In this document: positions 26,263 to 34,987 of the stretch, piece after piece
Numbering within the stretch: position 1 is the first letter of the stretch
Layout of the letters: each line of letters starts with the position of its first letter
Assembly (NCBI RefSeq): GCF_900215315.1
Contig: NZ_OBEB01000001.1
Coordinates: forward strand, 806,001 to 870,000
Source of the DNA: Arsukibacterium tuosuense
Lineage (GTDB): Bacteria > Pseudomonadota > Gammaproteobacteria > Enterobacterales > Alteromonadaceae
Length of the DNA stretch: 64,000 nucleotides
Reading direction: 5' to 3'
Notes under the pieces: model-generated
Databases searched by the model: none
Seen by the model: only the letters and a program-made list of their open reading frames with translations
Told to the model about the DNA's origin: nothing
Position numbers and translations under genes: made by a program

Positions 26263-26844
26263 TTAATGCAGCGTTTTGCCATGCGGTGGCTGCGGGCTGT
26301 ATTTCAGACCGACTTCATTAAAACAACACAACGCCATAATCCGCACATGCTCCAGCACCAGATAATAAGCTTCTTCGTTCTCATCTTTGCTGCCATCGGT
26401 TACGGTATGAATATCGACCCGGGTCACTTCCGTTAGCTGATCCAATGCTTCACGCACATCTTCTGATACCAGCGATAAATCGGTTTGCTGCACCGCAAAC
26501 CCCACTAAAAACGCCTGTGACCATTCCACCAGCGCTTCTAACCGTTCAAACAAGGCATCATCATCGCTGGGCAATAGCACACTAAAAGAAAAATCACCCT
26601 GGTTCAGACTGGCTGCGGTGGCATCAACTAACAACTGCACCTGCTTTTCCAGGGCAACCGGTAAAGCCTGGCCATCGTTCAGAAAATCGTACAGCACCGG
26701 CAGCAACGATCTGGCGTCAGCTTTTACTCCGGCACTTAACATACCGGCAATCAGACCATGCAGCTCTGCGGCCGAGGCCATAACGTGAGCCTGCTCCAGC
26801 TCACTGCTCCAGCGATCATAACTTTGGATAAGAGGGTCAGTCAT
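26263..26844 (-). CDS. ygfB: YgfB/UPF0149 family protein
   Basis: A 193-residue, acidic, mostly helical protein with the YgfB pattern: AAELHGLIAGMLSAGV near residues 25-40, VEWSQAFLVGFAVQ near 106-119 and DENEEAYYLVLEHVRIMALCCFNE near 153-176. In E. coli ygfB also precedes pepP. The molecular role is not settled for the family. The usual divergent neighbour zapA is not present in this window; instead there are about 150 bases and then the 6S RNA promoter. Confidence 0.93.
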   Translation of the reverse strand: MTDPLIQSYDRWSSELEQAHVMASAAELHGLIAGMLSAGVKADARSLLPVLYDFLNDGQALPVALEKQVQLLVDATAASLNQGDFSFSVLLPSDDDALFERLEALVEWSQAFLVGFAVQQTDLSLVSEDVREALDQLTEVTRVDIHTVTDGSKDENEEAYYLVLEHVRIMALCCFNEVGLKYSPQPPHGKTLH

Positions 26845-26991
26845 AGCTTAGTCTTCACAAATTTACTCGGCAATATCCTACCACTGCCGCAGCTCAACTG
26901 CCAGTAAGCAGCAGTACCTTTACTGCTGTCGGTTATCTGCACATCCGCTAAGCATTTGTTGGCTGCCCCCTTATAAGCTGACAACTCAGCT

Positions 26992-26999
26992 GCTATACT
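26992..26999 (+). promoter_or_regulatory. Extended -10 promoter of 6S RNA
   Basis: TGCTATACT (26991-26999) is an extended -10 element. It sits about seven bases before the first base of the predicted 6S RNA. No clear -35 is present, which an extended -10 can tolerate. Confidence 0.65.
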
Positions 27000-27005
27000 T
27001 ATTGC

Positions 27006-27188
27006 GTTCTCTGGGTTGTTTGTAATGTTATTGACGTCCCTGAGCCGATAATTGTTTTATCCAGGAATTCTTTTGTGTGGCTTTTGTGCAGGCCCGGCTT
27101 GTACCGGGAAGCCTACGGCAACCATGAGTCTTCCGCCTTGAACCCTGGGTTCAAGGGCTTAAATAACTAACGGCAATCTGGAGAACCC
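27006..27188 (+). ncRNA. ssrS: 6S RNA
   Basis: 6S RNA mimics an open promoter and binds sigma70 polymerase in stationary phase. Match to the E. coli RNA is visible at TCCCTGAGCCGATA (27039-27052), GAAGCC (27109-27114) and CCTTGAACCCTGGGTTCAAGGG (within 27136-27159). The ends pair: GTTCTC at 27006 with GAGAAC at 27181-27186. It is followed within about 55 bases by fau, the conserved ssrS-ygfA arrangement. The exact 5' and 3' ends are estimates. Confidence 0.95.
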
Positions 27189-27241
27189 TACTTCCTTGTA
27201 TTTCTGTGTACTTCAGCGTTATTGGCAGCAAAGGTAATCTG

Positions 27242-27859
27242 ATGTCCCACCTGCAGCAACCTGTTCCGCCAACATTACCTCAAACCCGTCAGGCCCTGCG
27301 CCAGCATGTGCGTCAGTTACGCCAGCAATTATCTGCAGCTGAGCAAACAGAAGCCGCAACTGAGCTGGCCCACCACATATCCGGCAATGACAGCTTACTG
27401 GCAAAGCAACATTTCGCACTTTATCTGGCCAACGACGCCGAGCTGAATACCGAACCATTAATAAAAGCATTGTGGCAAGCCGGTAAAGACGTCTACCTGC
27501 CGGTATTACACCCTTTTTGCCCAGGTTACCTGCTGTTTCTGCACTACGACCGCAGCAGCGTAATGCAGATAAACCGTTTCAATATTCCTGAGCCGCAACT
27601 TAATTGCGCCAGGGTGATGCCCGTTGCTGCACTCGACATTATTTTTACCCCGCTGGTGGCATTTGATGCCATAGGCAACCGGCTGGGCATGGGCGGCGGT
27701 TTTTATGATCGTACTCTGGCACAACTGCCAGCTGACAGCGGCTGTCAGGTTATCGGCCTGGCGCATAACTGCCAGCAAGTTGCTGCTGTGCCGGTTGCGG
27801 CCTGGGATATTCCGCTGCAGCAGCTGATAACCCCTGCTAAGTATTTTGATTTTCGTTAA
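27242..27859 (+). CDS. fau: 5-formyltetrahydrofolate cyclo-ligase
   Basis: The 205-residue enzyme converts 5-formyltetrahydrofolate to 5,10-methenyltetrahydrofolate with ATP, returning folate to the one-carbon pool. Motifs include RQALRQHVRQLRQQLS at the N-terminus and the ATP/folate-binding segment FDAIGNRLGMGGGFYDRTL near residues 141-159. The ATG at 27242 has AAGG 8 bases upstream and is preferred to the frame start at 27206. It follows 6S RNA directly, as ygfA does in E. coli, and both may share the ssrS promoter. Confidence 0.96.
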   Translation: MSHLQQPVPPTLPQTRQALRQHVRQLRQQLSAAEQTEAATELAHHISGNDSLLAKQHFALYLANDAELNTEPLIKALWQAGKDVYLPVLHPFCPGYLLFLHYDRSSVMQINRFNIPEPQLNCARVMPVAALDIIFTPLVAFDAIGNRLGMGGGFYDRTLAQLPADSGCQVIGLAHNCQQVAAVPVAAWDIPLQQLITPAKYFDFR

Positions 27860-27910
27860 TCTGTTTTGCACTTTTTCGGCTTTTGCCTTTTTGTCTGACC
27901 ATGCTTTCGA

Positions 27911-27916
27911 TATAAT
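27911..27916 (+). promoter_or_regulatory. Candidate -10 box for rpiA
   Basis: A perfect TATAAT lies 53 bases before the rpiA ATG. The -35 is poor (TTGTCT at 27891 is only 14 bases away, TTGCCT at 27883 is 22 bases away). Confidence 0.5.
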
Positions 27917-27968
27917 ATCCATCTGTACGGCTAAACGCTAAAACCCGCTGCTATAAAAGAGACCTGTT

Positions 27969-28625
27969 ATGACTCAAGATGAAATGAAACGCCACGCTGC
28001 CTGGGCTGCCCTGGAATTTATCAGCAAAGACAGTATTGTCGGGGTGGGTACCGGCTCTACCGTTAATCATTTTATCGATGCCCTGGCTAGCATTAAAAGT
28101 GATATTCGTGGTGCAGTTTCAAGTTCAGAGCAGTCAACCGCCAAACTTAAACAATTGGGTATTGCGGTGCTTGATTTAAACGAAGTCAGCGAGCTTAGCA
28201 TCTATGTCGATGGCGCCGATGAGATTAATGGCCAGAAGCAGATGATTAAAGGCGGCGGCGCTGCCCTGACCCGCGAAAAAATTGTCGCTGCCGTTGCCAA
28301 AACCTTTGTCTGTATTGTCGATAGCACTAAACAGGTTGACGTGCTGGGCTGCTTTCCACTGCCGATTGAAGTTATTCCGATGGCCAGCAGCTACGTTAGC
28401 CGTGAACTAAAAAAACTCGGCGCAACACCGGTATTGCGCCAGGGCGTAATTACTGACAATGGCAACCAGATAATCGATGCGCATGACTTGCAAATTACCG
28501 ATCCGCTGCAGCTTGAGCAGCAACTGAATAATATTGTTGGTATTGTCACCAATGGCCTGTTCGCCCGTCGTCCGGCCGACATTGTGCTGGTTGGCAGCAG
28601 CAGTGGCACCAAAGTCATTAAGTGA
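27969..28625 (+). CDS. rpiA: Ribose-5-phosphate isomerase A
   Basis: The 218-residue enzyme interconverts ribose 5-phosphate and ribulose 5-phosphate in the pentose phosphate pathway. Visible are the phosphate-binding loop [14 protein letters not shown] near residues 23-36, the [26 protein letters not shown] stretch near 74-99 with the catalytic Asp and Glu, and [11 protein letters not shown]. Length is normal. It lies 76 bases before serA in the same direction; pairing with serA is common in this group. Confidence 0.98.
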   Translation: MTQDEMKRHAAWAALEFISKDSIVGVGTGSTVNHFIDALASIKSDIRGAVSSSEQSTAKLKQLGIAVLDLNEVSELSIYVDGADEINGQKQMIKGGGAALTREKIVAAVAKTFVCIVDSTKQVDVLGCFPLPIEVIPMASSYVSRELKKLGATPVLRQGVITDNGNQIIDAHDLQITDPLQLEQQLNNIVGIVTNGLFARRPADIVLVGSSSGTKVIK

Positions 28626-28701
28626 GTAATGAAATAAGCTGCAGCAGCATAATCGGTTACACATACCGCTACTTTTTTTAAATTAATGTATCGAGAAAAC
28701 A

Positions 28702-29928
28702 ATGGAAAAATATTCGCTGGCCAAAGATAAAATTAAAATTCTGCTGCTGGAAGGCTTACACCAGAGTGCAGTACAAACCTTTAAAAATCAGGGCTATACC
28801 AATATTGAATATCTGAAAACCTCATTACCTGAAGATCAGTTAATCGAGAGGATCAGCGAAGCACATTTTGTTGGTATTCGTTCACGTACCCAGTTAACCG
28901 AACGGGTACTGGAAGCCGCCAATAAACTGATGGCGATTGGCTGTTTTTGTATTGGCACCAATCAGGTCGATTTGGACGCAGCGTTAAAGCGCGCTATCCC
29001 GGTATTTAATGCGCCGTTTTCCAACACCCGCTCAGTTGCTGAGCTGGTATTAGGCCAGATGATTATGCTGCTGCGCGGTATTCCGCAGCGCAATGCCGCA
29101 GCCCATCGTGGCGAATGGTTAAAAACCGCTGATAATTCTTACGAGGCCCGCGGTAAAACCCTGGGCATTATCGGTTATGGCCACATCGGTACGCAGCTAA
29201 GCATTATGGCTGAGCATATCGGCATGCGGGTACAGTTTTACGATATTGAAAGCAAACTGGTGCTGGGCAATGCCAATCAGGTCGATCTAACCACTTTACT
29301 CAGCACGTCTGATGTTATCAGCCTGCATGTGCCGGAAACGCCGCAAACTAAAAATATGATTGCCGAAGCTGAACTGGCGCAGATGAAACAAGGTGCCATT
29401 TTAATTAATGCCTCGCGCGGCACGGTAGTGGATATTGATGCGTTAACGGCCAGCTTACAAAGCAAAAAACTGGCTGGCGCGGCTATTGATGTATTTCCGG
29501 TTGAACCGAAAGGCAATGACGAAGAATTTATCTCGCCCCTGCGCGCCTTTGATAATGTGCTGCTTACCCCGCATATCGGTGGCTCTACTCAGGAAGCACA
29601 GGAAAACATAGGCTATGAAGTTGCCGGCAAGATGGTGAAGTACAGCGATAACGGCTCTACCTTATCTGCAGTTAACTTCCCCGAGGTGTCGTTACCTGAA
29701 CATAAAGGCCGCTCACGTCTGCTGCATATTCACAAGAACCAGCCCGGCATGATGACTAAAATCAACGAGACCTTTGCCAAGCATAATATCAATATCTCGG
29801 GCCAGTATTTACAGACAGTGCAGGATATCGGTTATGTGGTAATTGATGTTGATTCTGAAGATCATGAACTGGCATTAAATGAGTTAAAAGCCATTCCGGG
29901 CACGTTAAGGGCGCGGGTACTGCACTAA
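28702..29928 (+). CDS. serA: D-3-phosphoglycerate dehydrogenase
   Basis: The 408-residue enzyme makes the first committed step to serine. The NAD-binding motif is LGIIGYGHIGTQLSIMAEHIG near residues 154-174, the catalytic region includes LINASRGTVVDIDAL, and the His dyad LLTPHIGGSTQEAQ lies near 286-299. A C-terminal ACT domain (RSRLLHIHKNQPGMMTKINETFAKHNINI) is present, so serine feedback inhibition is expected as in E. coli. It converges on the DUF481 gene with only 8 bases between stops. Confidence 0.98.
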   Translation: MEKYSLAKDKIKILLLEGLHQSAVQTFKNQGYTNIEYLKTSLPEDQLIERISEAHFVGIRSRTQLTERVLEAANKLMAIGCFCIGTNQVDLDAALKRAIPVFNAPFSNTRSVAELVLGQMIMLLRGIPQRNAAAHRGEWLKTADNSYEARGKTLGIIGYGHIGTQLSIMAEHIGMRVQFYDIESKLVLGNANQVDLTTLLSTSDVISLHVPETPQTKNMIAEAELAQMKQGAILINASRGTVVDIDALTASLQSKKLAGAAIDVFPVEPKGNDEEFISPLRAFDNVLLTPHIGGSTQEAQENIGYEVAGKMVKYSDNGSTLSAVNFPEVSLPEHKGRSRLLHIHKNQPGMMTKINETFAKHNINISGQYLQTVQDIGYVVIDVDSEDHELALNELKAIPGTLRARVLH

Positions 29929-29936
29929 GTTATTAA

Positions 29937-30767
29937 TTAAAAAGTATAAACCAGGGACGCTGCAGTTTCAGTGTCCATGGTTTTTAAATTGCCTTCAGGC
30001 CTAGAGTTATGGCGGGCCACAAAGCTGAAGCGCATCGACAATTTATCGAATAACTGCGAAGTAATGCTGCTGCGACTGACAAAAGTAGAGTTAGCGCCAT
30101 CCAGTGACACCGAACCTTCAAAAGTTTGCCTGAAACTGCTGCCCTCGTAAATTTTCTGCTCCAGGTTAAATGCCAGAAACCAGATCAAACCAGTGTTAGT
30201 GACACCGCTGCTACTGCGCTGATGCGCAAAACCCGGGCCGGTTTCCAGATCAATGTAGTTAGTTTGCATTTCGTATACCCGGTTGGCATAACCCACTGCC
30301 AGTGAACTCTGTACTCTGAACGCACCGAACTTATCATACAAATAAGCACCACGGCCAAATACAGACTGGCGGCCAACCAGAAACTTATAATTGCTCTGAC
30401 CGGTAATACCATAACGTTTAGCAGTGGTGACGTTATCATTATGTTGCGTTACCGGGTTCAGTACTTTGCTGCGCTGAATACGGCCATAAAGCTGATATTT
30501 ATTACGAAAATACTCCATCTCATGCTGCAATTCACTGTTTATCCGGATTGCATGCGCCTCGGTATTGCCGGTGTTTACCAGTAAACCCAGCTCGATATCG
30601 CCACCAATGGTACCCAGAAAATCCAGCGGCAACTGAAACGTTGGTGAGTCGCCTGCCGCAACACCATCACTATCAGAGTTACCGTCAGCATCACCCTCGG
30701 CATACACCGGTATGACGGCCACAAACGCAACCGCCAAAAGCAATATAACAGCTAGCCGCTTTAACAC
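29937..30767 (-). CDS. DUF481 outer-membrane beta-barrel protein
   Basis: With a GTG start at 30767 the protein is 276 residues and begins with a good signal peptide (VLKRLAVILLLAVAFVAVIPVYA). The frame extends upstream to 30818, but that part lies inside gltX. The mature chain has alternating beta-strand patterns (GGDIELGLLVNTGNTEAHAI, YQLYGRIQRSK, RYGITGQSNYKFL) and ends in SLVYTF, the Phe-terminated strand of outer-membrane barrels. DUF481 proteins include salt-induced outer-membrane proteins; the function here is unknown. The start overlaps nothing but sits 5 bases inside the gltX stop region, so it may be co-transcribed with gltX. Confidence 0.82.
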   Translation of the reverse strand: MLKRLAVILLLAVAFVAVIPVYAEGDADGNSDSDGVAAGDSPTFQLPLDFLGTIGGDIELGLLVNTGNTEAHAIRINSELQHEMEYFRNKYQLYGRIQRSKVLNPVTQHNDNVTTAKRYGITGQSNYKFLVGRQSVFGRGAYLYDKFGAFRVQSSLAVGYANRVYEMQTNYIDLETGPGFAHQRSSSGVTNTGLIWFLAFNLEQKIYEGSSFRQTFEGSVSLDGANSTFVSRSSITSQLFDKLSMRFSFVARHNSRPEGNLKTMDTETAASLVYTF

Positions 30768-30771
30768 AGGA

Positions 30772-32184
30772 TTAGTTAGCCTCTGCCCGTTTACTGATAA
30801 ATTGCAGCGCCATGTCAATTCTGGCTAAGGTACGTTCCCGACCAATCAACCATAAGGTTTGATCTAACGCCGGTGAATTACCACCACCGGTAACTGCAAC
30901 CCGCATTGGCATACCCACCTTGCCCATACCCAGCCCTAACTGCTCGGCGGCAGCATTAATGGCGTGGTGAATAGGCTCGACCTGCCAGTCTGTCAGCTCA
31001 GCCAGTTTTTCTTTAACTAACGCCAGTGGCTCTGCGGCAACTGGTCGTAAATGTTTTTTAGCCGCATTTTCTTCAAAGTCGCTGAAGTCTTCATAAAAAT
31101 AACGACTGACTTCAACCAGTTCGGTTAAGGTTTTTACCCGTTCGCCCTGCACACCTATTACCGCTTCAATAGCCGGGCCTTTGCTGGTATCCAGTTGCTG
31201 GACAGTTAAATGCCACTGCAGCTCAGCTGCTACCCGTGCTGGCGGCAGGGTTTTGATATAGTGTTGGTTTAACCACAACAGTTTCTCGGTGTTAAACGCA
31301 GATGGCGCCCGGTTGCAGTCAGCTAAATCAAATAGCTCAACCAATTCGGTTTTGCTGAAAATTTCCTGATCGCCATGCGACCAACCCAGCCGCACCAGAT
31401 AGTTAATAAGTGCCTCAGGCAAAAAGCCGTTATCCCGATACTGCATTACGCCAACAGCACCATGGCGTTTAGATAAACGTTTACCGTCATCGCCCAGGAT
31501 CATCGGCACATGGGCATACTTGGGGATTTCGGCACCCAACGCGGCCAGAATATTCATTTGTCTTGGTGTGTTGTTAACATGGTCGTCGCCACGGATCACA
31601 TGAGTGATCCCCATTTTCCAGTCATCCACCACAACCGTTAAGTTATAAGTTGGCGTACCATCACTGCGGGCAATAATTAAATCGTCCAGTTCACTGTTGG
31701 CAATTTCTATCCGGCCTTTAATCATGTCTTCGATGACCACTACGCCCTGTTGCGGGTTTTTAAAGCGGATCACAAAAGGTTTGTCTGCCGGATGATCAGT
31801 ACGGTCACGCCACATGCCATTGTATTTTGGTTTTTCGCCGGCCGCCATTTGCGCTTCGCGCATTGCGTCGACTTCTTCTGCCGTACAAAAACATTTATAT
31901 GCTTTACCGTCAGCCAGCAACTGCGCCACAACTTCTTTGTACAAGTCAAAGCGCTGGGTCTGATAGTATGGGCCCTCGTCATGCTCAAGGCCCAACCACT
32001 GCATACCTTCTAAAATTGCATCAACTGATGCCTGATTAGAGCGCTCAATATCAGTATCTTCAATCCGCAGAATAAACTTACCACCGCGCTTTTTAGCATA
32101 GAGCCAACTGTATAATGCTGTACGGGCACCACCAACATGCAGATAACCGGTAGGGCTCGGCGCAAAACGGGTAACTAACGACAT
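30772..32184 (-). CDS. gltX: Glutamyl-tRNA synthetase
   Basis: The start at 32184 gives the classic N-terminus [25 protein letters not shown], with the class I HIGH motif as HVGG; the longer frame from 32319 has no ribosome site and no similarity. The protein is 470 residues. The KMSKS motif appears as [12 protein letters not shown] near residue 240. It charges tRNA-Glu with glutamate. Its position upstream of DUF481 suggests shared transcription, and it is divergent from the tRNA-Val promoter. Confidence 0.98.
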   Translation of the reverse strand: MSLVTRFAPSPTGYLHVGGARTALYSWLYAKKRGGKFILRIEDTDIERSNQASVDAILEGMQWLGLEHDEGPYYQTQRFDLYKEVVAQLLADGKAYKCFCTAEEVDAMREAQMAAGEKPKYNGMWRDRTDHPADKPFVIRFKNPQQGVVVIEDMIKGRIEIANSELDDLIIARSDGTPTYNLTVVVDDWKMGITHVIRGDDHVNNTPRQMNILAALGAEIPKYAHVPMILGDDGKRLSKRHGAVGVMQYRDNGFLPEALINYLVRLGWSHGDQEIFSKTELVELFDLADCNRAPSAFNTEKLLWLNQHYIKTLPPARVAAELQWHLTVQQLDTSKGPAIEAVIGVQGERVKTLTELVEVSRYFYEDFSDFEENAAKKHLRPVAAEPLALVKEKLAELTDWQVEPIHHAINAAAEQLGLGMGKVGMPMRVAVTGGGNSPALDQTLWLIGRERTLARIDMALQFISKRAEAN

Positions 32185-32340
32185 AATTATTCCAAAATAG
32201 GCAAAAACAGAGATGGCGCTATTGTAACAATGCTGACGTAATGATGCACCACCTGCGCACAGCCATTCATCGGCCATTTCAACCCAAAAGCCGCTGATGT
32301 TTACTTTTGCAGCAATCAAACCGCTTTTTAAAAAATAAAG

Positions 32341-32368
32341 TTGACAGTAAATTCATGCTCCCTATAAT
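32341..32368 (+). promoter_or_regulatory. Sigma70 promoter of the tRNA-Val pair
   Basis: TTGACA (32341-32346) and TATAAT (32363-32368) are both perfect consensus hexamers with a 16-base spacer, followed by a GC-rich discriminator (GAGCGCC), the pattern of strong, stringently controlled stable-RNA promoters. The first tRNA begins 20 bases later. Confidence 0.92.
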
Positions 32369-32387
32369 GAGCGCCATCAAACAGCGT

Positions 32388-32463
32388 GGATTGTTAGCTC
32401 AGCTGGGAGAGCACCGCCCTTACAAGGCGGGGGTCACTGGTTCGAACCCAGTACAATCCACCA
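32388..32463 (+). tRNA. tRNA-Val (anticodon UAC)
   Basis: A 76-base tRNA with encoded CCA. The acceptor stem GGATTGT pairs with ACAATCC, the anticodon stem CCGCC/GGCGG carries the loop CTTACAA with anticodon TAC, and the T arm reads ACTGG-TTCGAAC-CCAGT. It reads GUA and other valine codons. Confidence 0.97.
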
Positions 32464-32489
32464 ATTTGATGCCACAGTTTTTCTCCCGT

Positions 32490-32565
32490 GGATTGTTAGC
32501 TCAGCTGGGAGAGCACCGCCCTTACAAGGCGGGGGTCACTGGTTCGAACCCAGTACAATCCACCA
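32490..32565 (+). tRNA. tRNA-Val (anticodon UAC), second copy
   Basis: Identical over its 76 bases to the copy at 32388-32463, and 26 bases downstream of it. Both are served by the same promoter. The CBS gene converges from the right with 12 bases between. Confidence 0.97.
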
Positions 32566-32577
32566 CTTCTATATTCA

Positions 32578-33021
32578 TTATTTCTTTTGCTCTGGTTGTT
32601 GTTGTTTCTTTTGTTGGGCCTGGACAATCCGCCGCATAATATCTTTCCACGACACTATGCCAATTAACTTTTTCTGGCTATCGATAACCAGCAAACAACT
32701 GATATTGCGTTCAACCAGAATACTGGCTGCCTGCAAAATACCGGTATCCTGCGGCACGCTGAACACGGGTGACGACATCACCTGGCTGACCTTACGCTTT
32801 TGCATATACAACTCGATAGTGCTTTCAGACGCCGTATCCATTACTGAACTTACCGCTTTAAAATAATCTTTAACCGACACAATACCTATCGGCTGCTGCA
32901 GGCTGTTCACCACCGGCACATGCTGAAATTTTGCCTCAATAAATAAGGTACGCAAGCTTGCTAAGGTCGCGCCTTCCGTTGTCACTTGCACTTTTCTGGT
33001 CATAATTGACGCTAGCGACAT
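32578..33021 (-). CDS. Tandem CBS-domain protein
   Basis: With the ATG at 33021 the protein is 147 residues and consists of two CBS motifs: MTRKVQVTTEGATLASLRTLF...PIGIVSVKDYFKAV, then VSQVMSSPVFSVPQDTGILQAASILVERNISCLLVIDSQKKLIGIVSWKDIMR. CBS pairs bind adenine nucleotides or SAM and act as sensors. There is no attached enzyme domain. The tail is very Gln/Lys-rich (QQKKQQQPEQKK). The upstream frame to 33084 has no ribosome site; AGG lies about 9 bases before the chosen ATG. Confidence 0.9.
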   Translation of the reverse strand: MSLASIMTRKVQVTTEGATLASLRTLFIEAKFQHVPVVNSLQQPIGIVSVKDYFKAVSSVMDTASESTIELYMQKRKVSQVMSSPVFSVPQDTGILQAASILVERNISCLLVIDSQKKLIGIVSWKDIMRRIVQAQQKKQQQPEQKK

Positions 33022-33082
33022 AATTCGTACCTGTTTTTTATGATGATGATACTTTAGCGCACTCCAGGCCAAACGCACTACC

Positions 33083-33115
33083 AAAAAACGCCCTGTAAAA
33101 GGACGTTTTTAAAAG
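33083..33115 (-). terminator. Terminator downstream of the DJ-1/PfpI gene
   Basis: AAAAACGCCC and GGACGTTTTT form a stem with one mismatch around TGTAAAA. It lies between the DJ-1 gene stop and the CBS gene start, both on the minus strand, so it ends the former transcript. Confidence 0.7.
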
Positions 33116-33136
33116 TAGCGGCAAGGTCACCCTAAA

Positions 33137-33808
33137 CTACACCAACTGTTTTACCAGCGCTGCTGCCACTGCATGGGCGCTGGCCGGGTTCTGACCAGTT
33201 ATAACTCTGTTATCTTCAACAACCAGTTCAGCCCAAGGCTGGCCTTTGCGATACTGCTTTGCTGCCCGCGTTAACGACTCTTCCAGTAAAAACGGGATCT
33301 TGTCGATAGTGCCATAGTCTACTTCTTCTTCCCGGGTAAAGCCGGTTACCACTGTATTTTCAAGCAGCTTCTGGCCATCACTCAGGGTAATTGGCAGCAA
33401 CCCCGCCGGGCCATGACATACCGCGGCCAATATCCCTCCGTTTTCATAATGGCGGGCGCTTAACATTGCTACTGTCTGGTCAGTTGCCAAATCTGACAAT
33501 AAGCCAAAGCCACCCGGATAGAAAATAGCATCATAGTCATCTACGTTTACTTTCGATGCCACCAGCGTATTGTTGATCCGTTTCTGAAACTCATCATTGG
33601 CCAGAATTCTGGCATTCACTTCATCATCTTCGATGTCAGTACCATATAAAGGCGCTTTGCCACCTTTAACAGAGACCAGATCATAATAAACATCGGCTTT
33701 CAGTAGCACATCCAGTGCATGGGTAAGCTCAGGAGAAAAGGTGCCGTTAGCTTCATCGGTATCACCCAAGGTACCGTGGTTGGTTACGAATATCAGTACT
33801 TTTTTCAT
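33137..33808 (-). CDS. DJ-1/PfpI (Hsp31-like) type 1 glutamine amidotransferase-like protein
   Basis: The ATG at 33808 follows GGAGG by 5 bases and gives 223 residues; the frame opening at 33829 adds seven residues and is less likely. Nucleophile Cys131 lies in ILAAVCHGPAGLLP, the elbow of the fold, and the Glu-bearing strand region AIFYPGGFGLL precedes it. Proteins of this Hsp31-like subgroup act as glyoxalases, deglycases or chaperones. The residues to choose between these roles cannot be judged from sequence alone. Confidence 0.9.
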   Translation of the reverse strand: MKKVLIFVTNHGTLGDTDEANGTFSPELTHALDVLLKADVYYDLVSVKGGKAPLYGTDIEDDEVNARILANDEFQKRINNTLVASKVNVDDYDAIFYPGGFGLLSDLATDQTVAMLSARHYENGGILAAVCHGPAGLLPITLSDGQKLLENTVVTGFTREEEVDYGTIDKIPFLLEESLTRAAKQYRKGQPWAELVVEDNRVITGQNPASAHAVAAALVKQLV

Positions 33809-33977
33809 TAATCCTCCATAAGTTAGCAATAACGCTAGTTAACTGGCAATCCAGCTAATAACCCTCTCAAGATATGTTTGGGCCTCGGGGCGACAAGTTC
33901 AAGTACATTGCGGTGCTTAGAGCTTAATGACATTTATCAGCAGTATGAGTAATAAATTTCATTTGCTAGAAATACTT

Positions 33978-34310
33978 TTAAATAGTGCTGTTGATAATCG
34001 CAATTTTCCAACGCGACTTTACAGAAACCAGACAGCCATAGCCCTTTAGCTCTGTGATGGATACATTTCGGTTTGCAGTAGCAAGCGTTTTACTCAACCA
34101 GCCCTTGGTTAAGGTTCCGGAAACACCAAGCAGGTCTGATATCAACTTTTTCATATTCGCATTGCACTTAATACTGGCGGCAATCATCTCTTCAACTACG
34201 ACTACCGTGTTCTGGTTAAATCCGCTTTTATAAGCTTTAATCGAAGCATCTTCACCAATCATCGCCGTAACAAGTTCGTACAAGCGCTCTTTTTCATTAG
34301 TTTTCAACAT
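33978..34310 (-). CDS. Small hypothetical protein coupled to a lipoprotein gene
   Basis: A 110-residue, mixed alpha/beta protein without signal peptide or membrane helix; I recognise no family. Residues 1-65 look helical (ERLYELVTAMIG, VVVVEEMIAASIKCNANMKKLISDLLG) and the end is strand-like (GYGCLVSVKSRWKIAIINSTI). A strong AAAGGAGG site lies in the 3' end of the upstream gene, with which it overlaps by 14 bases. It is therefore very likely expressed, with the lipoprotein at 34297-34842. No function is proposed. Confidence 0.7.
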   Translation of the reverse strand: MLKTNEKERLYELVTAMIGEDASIKAYKSGFNQNTVVVVEEMIAASIKCNANMKKLISDLLGVSGTLTKGWLSKTLATANRNVSITELKGYGCLVSVKSRWKIAIINSTI

Positions 34311-34842
34311 GCAAACCTCCTTTTATTAAACCGGTAAAATCGGCTCTGCTCATCCCCTGAGCATGAACAGAGAGAATATATTCCACGTTGTCGTCTTTCA
34401 TTACATAAGCCAGACAGCGCTGCTCTTTGCACAGGCTGAAAAGCTTCCAGCCTTCTTGCTGCTCTACTTCGATATTTGCCAGGCCATAGCTGTAATCAAT
34501 CTCGGCAGCTGAGTTCTCAAAGACTGCTCTTAGTTCTGAACTTAGCCCAGCTACCGCCTTTAACTTAAGCAAGTAATCCGGGTAAAGACTAAAATCAAAA
34601 TCAGCGGGTAGCTGCTCTGAGTCTGCAGACAACACTTTGCCGGCAAACAATTGGCCGGAAGCAGATTTAACGGCTAATTCGTCAGTAGCAAACACGGTGG
34701 CGTCAGCAAGAAATGATTGGGGAATGGCAATTTTATAATCGGCACTAAACGACAAGGTAGTTTTTGCCTCTGCGGTGCAGGCAGGTAAGCTTGTAAGTAA
34801 TGCTAATACTGCGAGGCTTTTAATAAAACACTGCTTTCTCAT
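34297..34842 (-). CDS. Hypothetical exported lipoprotein
   Basis: With the ATG at 34842 the protein is 181 residues and begins MRKQCFIKSLAVLALLTSLPAC, a signal peptide with a lipobox ending in Cys22. The mature part has no recognised domain; it contains two further Cys residues in FSLCKEQRCLAYVM near residues 143-156 that could form a disulfide. Earlier in-frame ATGs (34854, 34872) would only lengthen the N-region. It is the first gene of a two-gene unit with the small protein at 33978-34310. Confidence 0.72.
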   Translation of the reverse strand: MRKQCFIKSLAVLALLTSLPACTAEAKTTLSFSADYKIAIPQSFLADATVFATDELAVKSASGQLFAGKVLSADSEQLPADFDFSLYPDYLLKLKAVAGLSSELRAVFENSAAEIDYSYGLANIEVEQQEGWKLFSLCKEQRCLAYVMKDDNVEYILSVHAQGMSRADFTGLIKGGLHVEN

Positions 34843-34987
34843 AAACAATTCCATTACTGTGAAGTGCAGCAATGGTAACTATAAATTAACCAACAGTCAT
34901 CAATAAATTAATTAAAATGCGTTATTCCGAAATCCGGCATCATACAATGATGCCGGTGTGGAAGTGGTTGTTATTTGCCTGCCCCAG

